Assembly (NCBI GenBank): GCA_013400975.1
Contig: WBMZ01004660.1
Location: 1 to 64,000, forward strand
Reading direction: 5' to 3'
DNA from: Atrichornis clamosus
Taxonomy: Eukaryota > Chordata > Aves > Passeriformes > Menuridae
DNA: 64,000 nucleotides
Below the pieces are notes generated by a model, which was not told the origin of the DNA, did not search any database, and was given only the letters and a program-made list of their open reading frames with translations. This document shows, piece after piece, positions 47,801 to 59,800 of the stretch (position 1 is the first letter of the stretch; each line of letters starts with the position of its first letter). The position numbers and the translations under genes are program-made.

Positions 47801-50800
47801 CAAGTAGAAGGCAGAAAAGTTAAAAATGTATTTCAGGCTTTCATTTTAGTTCTTTTGTGTTGTTTTCGTACAGGATGTAAAGTATTTAAAGCTAGTGTTC
47901 AGCTTGGGTGTGCTTTAAACCCTTCACATGGGAGTGCAAATGTGCAGGAATGACTTCTGTGAGGTTTAAACTAAACTTTTTGGGTAGCATGACAAGCTCA
48001 GAGCTCATCACACAGGAGCAGGGAATTGTCAGAATCCTGTAACAGCCGTTTGGAACAGCAGCGCAGTGGTCGTTCTGTCTGTGTTTGGAACCAGGAGCTC
48101 GTGGCCCTGATAAACAGCAACCGCGTGGCTGTGATCAGCGGCGAGACGGGCTGCGGGAAGACCACGCAGGTGCCCCAGTTCATCCTGGACGACCACATCG
48201 AGCGCGGGAGGGGCTCCACCTGCAGGATCGTGTGCACCCAGCCCCGCAGGATCAGCGCCATCTCCGTGAGTGCCCCACCTCCCTCGCTACAGCTGAGCCT
48301 TCTCGCCGTCGTTCTTGGTGCAAATAACAGTTTTGTTAATGTGCACTCACTTGATACTCACAAGATTTGGTCGTTGATAGAGTACTGGCACTGCAGCTCG
48401 TTCTTCCCGACTTTAATCGTGGGTTGTATCTGTGACTTTAATGGATTTGGGCAGTGCAGATGTCAATTAAGATAAAAACTGATGCTGTGTCAGGCCCCCT
48501 AGAGGTGTATTAATGAGCAGGAAAGAATCTGGCTTTCAAGTGCTCAGTAGTTACTCTCCTTGCCAGTTCATTGTCAGACAATGCCTTTCCCCGGGGGAAA
48601 GCTCACCCTGCTGAAAGGGGAATGTGCTGCTCATGCCTGAGTGCTGTGTTCCTCTGAAGTCTGGCCTGGGACGCTGCCAGGAAACACTGCTCTCGGGGGA
48701 GGAGAAAAAGGGATTTTCAGGGCATTTCTTTGGTATTTACAGACCATCTCAGCTCCAAGTGTTCCTGCTGATGAGTAGGAGAGCTCAATCACAGATCAGC
48801 CTCGTGGGATTTTTTTTCCAGTTTTCTTTCCTTCCCTCAGGTGGCTGAGAGAGTGGCAGCTGAGAGGGCAGAGGCCTGTGGCAATGGCAGGAGCACGGGG
48901 TACCAGATCCGCCTGCAGAGGTGAGCAGGGCCATGGGAAGGGACAGATGTTGTTATGCAAAGCAGAGGACTTGAAAAGTAGTTCTAAAACCAAATAACTG
49001 CTTTCCTGCTGATATTTTCCCCAGAAGGGATTCCTGTGAGTAGGGAATGAGGTTTTTGAATTTGATCAAAAGGTTTGAGTGCAGTCACTGTGTTTTATGC
49101 AGTGTGTGACAGTGACTAGCACTGAGTTATGCTTTGTACTGTAAGTCCTTTTTTCAGCTCTTCTAAAAGGTTCTGCTGGGGATAGAAATAAAACTGATGT
49201 CCCTAATCCATGAATTTAAAGGAAAAATGGAAATGCTAAAGGGGAGAATGCTCTAAGCCATACTTCTGTGGAAAACTGTGCATTTGCTGCACATATCTAT
49301 GGACTTGGTCCCCTGGGATGGGGTAATAGGTGCAGTGACAGGAGTTTGCAGAGCAAAAGCTCTTATGTTTGGAGTCAGCTATAATTTTAAAAAGTATCTG
49401 AAATGTTACAGCAAATTATGGAACCTTATTGTTGAAGCAAAATTGCTGGTGAGAGAGGACAGCTCAGCGCTCCCAGCATTTCAGGTGGAGTTCACAGAAT
49501 CTGGCTGCTCTTTCTCTTTGCTGTTCAGCCAGGCTGTCACAGTGCTGAGCATGTGAGTGCCCTCTGTGCTGAGCCTGGAGAGCTCCAGGAGCTGGGGGTC
49601 AGCACCTCAGTGTGCACGAGATGACAGAGGATGTCTGGGAAGTCGCAGCCTCTCCCTGGTTCCTTCCCCACCCACAGAAGTGATGCAGCAGTGGCCCAAG
49701 TCCCTCCCGTTGTGCTGGGAGGGAGGGAGGCACATCTGCATCATGTCTGTAATGGCACCTGCAGCTGGGTTTAGCTTTTAAAGTATTTTGTTAAATACAG
49801 AACAGAACTGAGGAACTCTTACTGTGTCTCTTCCAGTCGGTTGCCAAGGAAACAAGGTTCAATTTTATACTGTACCACGGGAATTGTCCTGCAGTGGCTC
49901 CAGTCAGATAAGTAAGTGCTCCTGTTTAATGAGACACTCAGTGCAATTATGAAATGAGTCCGGAGCTGTTTAGAACACTCCCGGCTCTGCTTTTTAATTT
50001 TGCTAAAAACAAAAGTTTAAGTTCCTCTCCTATTTTAGGCACTTATCCAGCATCAGCCATGTAGTCCTTGATGAAATCCATGAAAGAAATCTTCAGTCAG
50101 ATGTTTTGATGAGCATTATTAAAGATCTTCTGAATGTTCGACTGGATCTGAAAGTCATCCTAATGAGTGCTACTTTAAATGCAGAGAAGTTTTCTGAGTA
50201 CTTTGGTAGGTGAAATGCTTCCTAGGAATGTTCCTCTTAAATAATATGGAGTGCAGTTCTAAAATTACAGCATTGATTTGTATCAAGAGAGGAAATTACT
50301 TCAATTTTACAAATAGTTGCCAGCTGCTGGAGATGCTCATTCTCCCAGTTTTATCTCATCACGAGCAGATATTGCTTCTGGTTTGGTTTTTCAGACATGT
50401 TATGGAAGCAAAATCCACAGAGTGTTTTCCTATGAAATATTTACTAATATTTGCCACATTTTGGAATTCTAGGTGTGAATGGGGAGGCAGATTGAACTGT
50501 TAGTTGTTCAGTCCCCCAGCTTCTTCCTGTAGCTGGAACCAGTTGAACGTCCTGGTGTGCAAAATATAGCCTGCTGCCTGTGCTTTTTTATCGAGGAACT
50601 TTGTCTGGGGGTGAATTTGGCATTCTCCATTTATTTGAAAATAAATAATCAGGGAAGCCCTGACAGACATGGCAGCTATAGTGCAGCAATAGTGAGGAAT
50701 GTTTATTGCCCCTGTTCTTTCAGTGCAGTATTTCATTAGTAGTTTTAAAACAGAGTTCTGCCTCCCTCCACAGACCATTGTCCAATGATTCACATCCCTG

Positions 50801-53800
50801 GGTTCACTTTCCCTGTGGCAGAATATCTGCTGGAAGATGTCATTGAGAAGTTGAGGTAAGTGGTTTTTCTGAACATTCTTTTTGTGGGGATTTTGGCTTA
50901 GTGTATGTATGTTCAAAGACTAACTTGGTATAAGGAAGAATTGCCTGTATTTTTTGACAGAAGACCTTCCAAGGGAGGTCTTGTAGCTTGTGCAGTAAGT
51001 ACAGCACACAGCTCCCTGGGAATGTTGGCTTGATGGGGAGCACCCTTGTCTTTGGTGTGGTGGCTTTTCAGGCCTCTAAATCCAACTGGTCTTTCTTGCT
51101 GTTCACACCTTTTTTTCTCCATGTTGTCATGCTTACTAGGGCTGGTGCCTGCTTTTGTAAGATTTCTGTCAGAAGAATCTTGCCTACATGATCTAGCCTA
51201 AAGCACAGCACATTGTCCATGGTTTGGAAAACTGCTGTGCAGCTGCTCTGAATTCCCTCAGTTCCAGATGGAATTGTTTGTTCCTTGCATGGAAAGGTAC
51301 ACCCCGGAAAAGACAGACCGTCGGCTGCACTGGAGGAAGGGCTTCATGCAGGGCCACGTGAGCAGGCCAGAGAAGGAGGAGAAGGAGGAGATCTACAGGC
51401 AGCAGTGGCCAGGATACCTAAGGCAGCTGCAGGGCAGGTCGGGCCCAAGTTACTCTTCTGCTCTAAGTTTTCAGACAGCTCTTAACTGGGAACCATAAAT
51501 TAGTGCTGTATTGTATTGCTGGGCTTTAGTAATGGTGGGGTGGTTGCTGTTGTGGAAAACGGTGATGGAATTGCCTGTGCAGTTGGCTGGCAGCCAGTGA
51601 AGTGCTTTAGAGGCATCACACTCGGCTCCCTTTGCCTGTGCAGACTGAGTGGTTCAGGTTAAATTTCCATTCATGACCTAAGTACAGATTGCTAGTCCCT
51701 GGCTAGGCCATGAGAACAGTCACGTCAGTCTTCAAAGGCAGTTCAGTCCTGACATGGTAACTCTTCAGCTGTTCTGCACTGACAGTAAGCACACTGAGCT
51801 AAGTCTGGAGAGCGCCCTGGAGGTGCAGGAACTGCTCAGACAGAACTGAACTGACCAGAGGTGTGTCATGGCTGGGCTCAGAGCCTGGCAGCAGGAACAG
51901 GAGCACCTGGCTTTGTGTGTTCCAAGGTACCAGTGTCTGCTTTCCCTGCCTGCAGGTACTCAGCAAGCACAATCGATGCCCTGGAAATGATGGATGATGA
52001 CAAGGTGGACCTTGACCTTATAGCAGCACTGATCAAACACATCGTGCTGGAAGAGGAGGTACAGTGGGACTGAGCTGGGGCAGTGGCAGAGCTGGGAGTG
52101 ACTTGGGCTTGTCACACAGAGAGCAAGAAGAGAAGTGTTTGTTTTGCTCTTCTAAGAAGTAATTGAACAGCTTTTAATATGTAATTACTCTTTAAGCACT
52201 GAGGTTCATTCCAGAGTTGGTTGGAGTGGTGGGATGGAATCCATGTTGGAAGGGGAGCACTCCTCTGAGTGCCTTCATGAACAGGGGTGGGGCTGTCACT
52301 GAGAGCTATGTGCAGGAGGAACTTGGAGAATTTACAGATGCATCTGATGTGTGATGAACAAGGGGAAAAAAGAGCCTGGATTCTTTTGCTGACAGCAGGG
52401 ATTGCCTTTTACATAAAATGGGGGAGAGAGCTGAAGGTTTGGGTGCCTTTTGGATTCAGATTGCTGCTTTTTTTTGGTGTCTTTTGGCTAAGCTTTTAAA
52501 TAAGCCTTGAAATAAAGTGTACCTTAACTGTAGTTATTTGATGGAAAATAATGTAATTATAAATTAGATTTTAGCTTTTAATTGTTTCTGACTATTTGTT
52601 TGTCAGAAACAGCATTCTTTATATAAGGTATGTAGTAAAAGTTACGTTTTGTGAAACAACTGTAGAAAACTCTGAAAAAAACATTCTGGTGTATGACTAA
52701 ATGTCCATTCCTAGGTCCTCAGCACTGGGAGGGAGAGGGCAAGAGCAGTACTCAGAGCTGAGTTCACTGCCTCACATTTACACTCCTAAAATATCAAGTA
52801 ATTAATGTTTCAGTTGGTAGATCATTTAAAGTGTGGATAATTAGGATTACTGACTGGTTTGTATTTTGTTCTTCCTGTGTTGGGAATTACACAGTAGTTT
52901 CCCTCTGGTTTATTTGCAGCTCAAATTCTAGTGTTGACACGGCTGTGTTTAAAACACTGCAGGGGAAAATGTTTAAAATCAAATGTTGACTTTTTGCAGT
53001 CAGATAAATTCATGTAGGTAGCTCTTTTATAGAAAAAGAAGGCGATGGACTGTTCCAGACTGGGTCGGTGAGGTTCAGATCTCACAGGCCCAAGGTGTGT
53101 CAGTGCGCAAGGAGCTGGCTCCCTGCACAGTGTGTGAAGTGTTCTGACCTCTCTTCTTCACTCCCTCTTTTCCCTGCAGGAGGGGGCAATCCTGGTGTTT
53201 CTGCCAGGCTGGGACAACATCAGCACTTTGCATGAGCTCTTGATGTCACAAGTCATGTTTAAGTCAGGTAAAACCAAAACTCTGCATGGGAATTCTGGCA
53301 GTAACACTAGTGGCAGACTATTTTTGCGTGGGGATTGCTGCTCTTGCACTGGATTCATTTTTTTCCTCATCTCTGCTCTCAAAGGTGTTCAGCAGTTTTT
53401 GGGTGTCTGTGATATCTTTCATCTGCTAATGGCAACTCATTTTCCTCAGTGGGGGAGTAACAATGTGAAAAACAACCTGACCTGCATCGTCTTCCTGTCC
53501 TTTCCTGTAGCTGGGAGAACTCCCATCAAACCTGAACTCCATTCTGTGTGTGCTTCCTCTTTGCTGATCCTTGAGCAGCTTCCACTGCTTTGCTGACAGT
53601 TCCCTCAAATCCTGTTTATTTGAGAAGCTTTGTTATAGGACTCAAGTACTCTGTGCCTGTCTGACACACTTCAGTTTGTCCTGCTGCATATCTCGTATTT
53701 CCATCTAGCCTGTCTTAGCTGGGCTCTTCACTGTTCAGATGTTGACTTGCAGTGTGGTTGTTCACATTCCATAGATGCAGAAGTCCAGTTTATTGAAAGA

Positions 53801-56800
53801 TTGAGTGCCAGTTTATATATTAAACTTGAGCAGTTATTTAATAACTTCAGAATTTAAAAATTAAATCTAAATTACTGTACAGAACTTCATATATTTTCTT
53901 TAAGTGATCATGTTAGCATCATAAAAAAGGCCTCCATACCTTTTTACTTTAGAATTTGCCATTATGATACAAATACGTGTGAACTCAGAGCAAGAAACAG
54001 TAGCCCGACTTGCAGGCAGTTTTCTCTATTGTGCATAGTTAATTTAGTTGATTTTCCTGTAAAATTGAAGTTTCTGTGCTTACACCGTATCTTTCACTGA
54101 TTTTTAACTTTCAGATAGGTTTATTATCATACCTTTGCATTCATTGATGCCTACTGTTAACCAGACTCAGGTATGCTGCTCTTTTATTGTAATATTTCAC
54201 AACTACAACAAAAAAAGAATGAAGCACGTGTTTGGTTTTGGCAAATATATAAATGGGCCCTGGATAATTACAGGTGTTCAAGAGGACCCCAGCAGGAGTA
54301 AGGAAAATTGTGATTGCAACCAACATAGCAGAGACCAGGTAAACACCTGCCTGCCCAGACCCAGGAAAGCTGGATATTGAACAAAAGAAATTAAAATCAT
54401 CGTTTAAAGCATAAACCTTTTTGTTGTTTTCAAAAATGCGTTTCTGAGTTTGTGCCATTCATTCATAACACTTTATCTTTAGAAATACTTACAGACTAAA
54501 TAGAGTCTTCCTGTAATTGTTTTAAACAACTAAACAACAACTAAATTGTTTTGAACAGTTAAACTATAGGAATACTAAACAATGACTAGAATGGCTTGCC
54601 TTTGTACATATAATTGGAGCTGCCTGTCCCCCCTGCACCTTCAGAGCCCCTGTGGGGACTTCTGCCAGACCCAGGAGAATAAGCCAGCTCTTTCTTGAAC
54701 TGTTCAGTGACGTCATTCTTAATGAAATTCCAAACACAAATGTTTTAAATTGCTGATTCTGTTTGGGAGGGGATAAAGAGAGGCCAAACCCAATCCTAGG
54801 TCAAACTTGCAAAGATGAAAAGTTGCATCTTTTCTCTTTTCCTCAACAGCATCACAATCGATGACGTCGTGTTCGTTATAGATGGGGGAAAAATAAAGGA
54901 AACTCACTTTGACACACAGAACAACATCAGCACCATGGCAGCAGAGTGGGTCAGCAAAGCCAATGCCAAGCAGAGGAAGGGTCGAGCAGGAAGGTGAGAA
55001 TGATGGGGGTGCTTAGCAAGCCTGGGGATGCTGAGTTTCCATCAGTCCTGGAGCATGAAAGTTCCCCTTCATTATCTGCATGTGCTGGCACAGCAGGCTC
55101 CTGTTCCTGGGCAAGGAATGGCTTCCTTGTCTTTCTGGGAAGCTGAGTTGACTTGTGCTGCCTTTAACTCCACAGTTTCCCTCCTATAGAAGAATGTCCT
55201 GCATTTTATTTTAATTTTTGTTGTCACTGCCTTCACACCTGATTTATGAGGCTGATACGTTACAATGAAAATGGCCTAAAAATCAGTTTCTGTGTTCTCC
55301 ATGCCATTTTGCTGCTGACGGGTCTGTGTTTCAGAAGACTGAAATGGCTTTTATAATTGGATACACTTCAGTTCTAATTCCTTGAGAAGTTTTGGAAAGC
55401 TCTTTGTAAACAAACACAATCATAATGTCACAGTTTTGTAGATAAAAGCCCCCACAACAAATGACCAAACCCAAAAGAATTGTTTCTTGAAATCCTTGCA
55501 GAGTTCAGCCAGGCCACTGTTACCATCTGTACAATGGACTGCGTGCCAGCCTTCTGGATGATTATCAGTTACCAGAGATCCTGAGGACACCTTTGGAAGA
55601 ACTCTGCTTACAAATCAAGGTAAACATAGGAATCTTCAAATATATTTATTATCTACTTTTCCATTGGGTTAAGAGGTTGAGAGAATAAGTTGATGCAACT
55701 GTGAGCCTAAGGTTGTGAAGCCAAAATTCTGTTCCACCAGAAATGCTGTGTGTTTAGTCAATAATTGCAGCAACTTTTGTAAATGCACCCTTGTATCTGG
55801 GTGCATCAAACCCAGGAGAAACAGAATTAGTGTCAATAAAAGGTGAATCTACTAACAAAACATTGGGCTGTGCTTTGCCCCCAAATATCATTCAGTCAGA
55901 GAAGCTTCATGCCAGTGAGTCAGTTCATGCAATGTCTTAAAAGAATCTTACTACAAAGTAGTTCAAGAACTGGTGTGAGTTTTCCTTTTTGGAAGTTTGG
56001 ATTGAATTCCTCGTGCAAGCAGAAGGAATGCCATGTGCATGTGAACTGAATGAAGAATAGATCTTTGTGTTACACGTTGCATCACTTAATACATTTTTTT
56101 GTCCTTAGTTCTTAACCGAAGAAATTCCAGCTTGAGCTGTGAATTACTCACACTATTGCAAGGAGTGTGGTTACTGCTCACTCATTTTGGGCAGCCATTT
56201 TTCTCCAGGTGCTGTAGGCTTTTGGTGTGTTTTTCCTTTCAGATCCTGAAGCTGGGTGGAATTGCCTATTTTCTGAGCAAACTGATGGACCCCCCGTCTG
56301 GCGATGCTGTGATGTTGGCCATAAATCATCTCATGGAGCTGGTAAAGTGCTGCTCCATTTGCAGCAATGATCTGTTTAGAGCCACATTCCCGTGTCTCAC
56401 CAGACGAGTCTGCCTGCACTGGGCTGGACGTTGCAGACCCTTGCCCTTTGTGTGGAACTTGATCTGCCCTGGCTGCACAGAGGGAGTAGCTTCACACAAT
56501 CCATGGTGTTTATGGGCTGTACAGGGCAGTTCTGAGGGACTTAGTCCACACAGACTGACCCTCTGTTTTGAGTTCCCTGCAGGTGTTGGTTTAACTGCTC
56601 CTCTGTACCCCCTGCTGCATCCCCAGCCTTCCTGCCCTGGGTGGATCAGTGAGGAGTTTGAGACGAGTAAAGCAGAGGGGAGAAGTATCTTGTGTGCCAT
56701 TGTTCCTTTGGGTGCTGGGGAAGGAGAGGTTAATGACACGTTTGTTCTGCTGACTCCGAGCTCTGGTGGCCATAAATAGAAACATCTGATTTAGATATTA

Positions 56801-59800
56801 GTGGGTGGTACCGGTGTACCGGTGGCTTTTGCACATTTCACATGATGTTTGTTCCTTGCGTTTTCCCTTCTCCTGGCAGAATGCCCTGGACAGGCAGGAG
56901 GAGCTGACTCCCCTGGGTGTCCATCTGGCACGGCTGCCTGTGGAGCCACACATTGGGAAGATGATCCTGTTTGGAGCCTTGTTCTGCTGCCTGGACCCTG
57001 TGCTGACCATTGCAGCCAGCCTCAGCTTCAAGGACCCCTTTGTCATCCCTCTGGTAAAGTCTCGGAGATGAGAATGACACATGAGACTTTAGGAATCTCA
57101 GGAGGGTACTGGCACTTAGGGAGGTGCTGTACTTCAAGAGCACTTTCATTAATTTCACATTAATTGCATTTTTATTAGTGAGATTGCCTTCACATACTAT
57201 GAATTATCATTTTACCTGTGGAATATTGGAAATAACTGTAATTGTCAAGTATATTCCACACAAAGTATTGCTATATAGATGTACCTTAATTAGGAAAAGA
57301 GGACTGTCATATCAGTCTGGGTATTTTATAGCTTCTAATTTTTAGGGCAAAGAGAGAGTCGCAGATGCAAGAAGAAAGGAGCTGGCAAAGAACTCGAAAA
57401 GCGACCATCTGACTGTGGTGAATGCTTTCACTGTAAGCATGTTTCCATGTTTTTTTTTCTTCTACGATTTTAATTTGAGGAATATAGATCATCCTAAGGA
57501 AATAGCTGATCAAGTTTATGCTCTGTAGGATTTCTTTTTTGGCTTCTACAGAATCATAAAACCAAATTGATTTTTACCCTTCTAGTGTTAAAGAATCTCG
57601 TCTCCAGGCTCAGTCACCTGATTTCTGGTGGATAAGTCTGTGAAAGAGACAAAGGAAACATAATGTTACGGTTACCTTGCTGAAGTTTTTCTTTCTTGCC
57701 CTTCTGGCCTCTATGAGAGGCTGAAGCCAACTTCAGAAGTGTTGGAGATTTTGCTGTATTGTGTTGGGATCAGGAGAGGAGGCAATAAATGTCCTGGAAA
57801 ATGCAGTTTCTCCCCAGACCTGCTAATGACAACAAATGATGCTGTGGCAAACACAGCTAGATATCACTGCTCTCTATGGAAAAAGGAAGGTTGTAACTCA
57901 GCATGTTGTGAGGTTGGGTTTTTCTGCACTGTGGTGTGTGCACATGAGCAGAGATCAAAGGATTTACTTCTCTCTTCTAGGGAACATGGAACTACTGTTT
58001 GTTGACCTCCAGTTTTTGCTGTCCTTAATTTTTTAGTGTGTGTTCACTTACAAACACCTTGGAATTCTGGTTTTAATTTCTAGGGCTGGGAAGAGGCTCG
58101 GCGTCATGGTTTCAGGAATGAGAAGGATTATTGCTGGGAATATTTCCTGTCCTCAAACACCATGCAGGTAACAGCATCCTGCCGGCTTAAAACGGGATGG
58201 GGAAGAGGAGGAGCCTTTGGCACAGCATCATTCTGGGGCAATTCTTGTTGTTTCCTAGATGCTGCATAACATGAAAGGGCAGTTTGCTGAGCATCTCCTT
58301 GCAGCTGGGTTTGTGAATAGCAGAGACCCCAAGGATCCCAAATCTAACACCAACTCAGGTAACCGTGGAGGGAAAGGGAGAATTTATCCTAGTGAAATGT
58401 CAGCTCGCTGAACTGCCTCACTTACTTCGCTGTCTCCATCAGGTAATGAGAAGCTGCTCAAAGCAGTCATCTGTGCTGGCCTATATCCCAAAGTGGCAAA
58501 GATCCGGCCCAGCTTCAGCAAAAAGAGAAAAATGTGAGGGTTCAGTTTAATGTTGGTTTGTATCTGAGGTGTTCTCTACATGATGTGGTGTGGCAAGGTG
58601 AAGCAGTGGCTTGAGTGTGTGAATGAATCTCACTTTATAGAGTTCAAATCATGGTTGTGGGTTACTCCCTCTGAGAACGGGGGGACTGTTCATCTTTTGA
58701 CGTTTGGATTCCTGCTAATATCTGAAACAATTTGTGTGATCTTACCATGCTGTGGATAATGTTGCAACATATGAGTAGCACTGCTCTGGAGGGGTTCTAC
58801 AGCAGCAGTTCAAACACTGTCATTTCTGGTTATTGGGGAAGAGAGAGCCCAGGGGCCCTGGTCTATTGATTTGTCACTTTTATATTATCAGACACTTCTT
58901 CTTTTCTTTGAAGGGTGAAAGTTTGCACCAAGACAGATGGATCAGTTAATATCCATCCCAAATCAGTTAATGCAGAGGAAAGAGAGTTCCATTACAACTG
59001 GCTCGTGTACCATTTGAAGATGAGGACCAGCAGTGTAAGTGAGGGGCTGTGCTTGTGTGGTTCATTTCTGTATCTTGTTGTAAATGAGGTTGGAGCAGGG
59101 TTCAGAGGGGATGGGAACAGCTTTTGTTCTGGAGCCTTCCTGTCCTGGGCCATTCCTGGTGCACACCATCAGATTATGTCCTTTGTGATACTAGGGGTAT
59201 TGTACCACAAATAACAAATGTCTGTGGTTTAGTTCTTCGGGTTTTTGAGAGGATTTGGATTTTTTTTAAGGTCTGGCAATCAGATGTAAATTTTTTTTAT
59301 TTTAGTTTTTTTTCATTTCAATCCAGTCTAACACTTCTCAATATGCTTTTTTTCCTCTTCATTGTTATGGAGCAGCTGGTTTGATTTCACTACTGTATGA
59401 AAGACTGTGAAAGACTTGTGACCATTTTTGCTCTTGCTCAATCTGATTTCATGTAACTTTTTGAACTGAGTTGCTTCATGCTTCAAAATTTGTGATTGAA
59501 TAATGATCCCTGAAACTCTGTAGGAGTCTAATTAAGAATTACTGATGGCACTTAAGATCTTTGAGGGTGATCAGACCATTCTGTTGTTTCCAGATTTACC
59601 TGTATGATTGTACAGAGGTGTCTCCATACTGCCTCTTGTTCTTTGGAGGGGATATATCCATTCAGAAGGATAAGGACCAGGACACCATTGCTGTGGATGA
59701 GTGGATTGTTTTCCAGTCTCCTGCAAGAATAGCACACTTGGTGAAGGTGACTGTTTAATAATAATGTACATGGAAGGCTCAGTGTGGCACTGCTTCTGCT

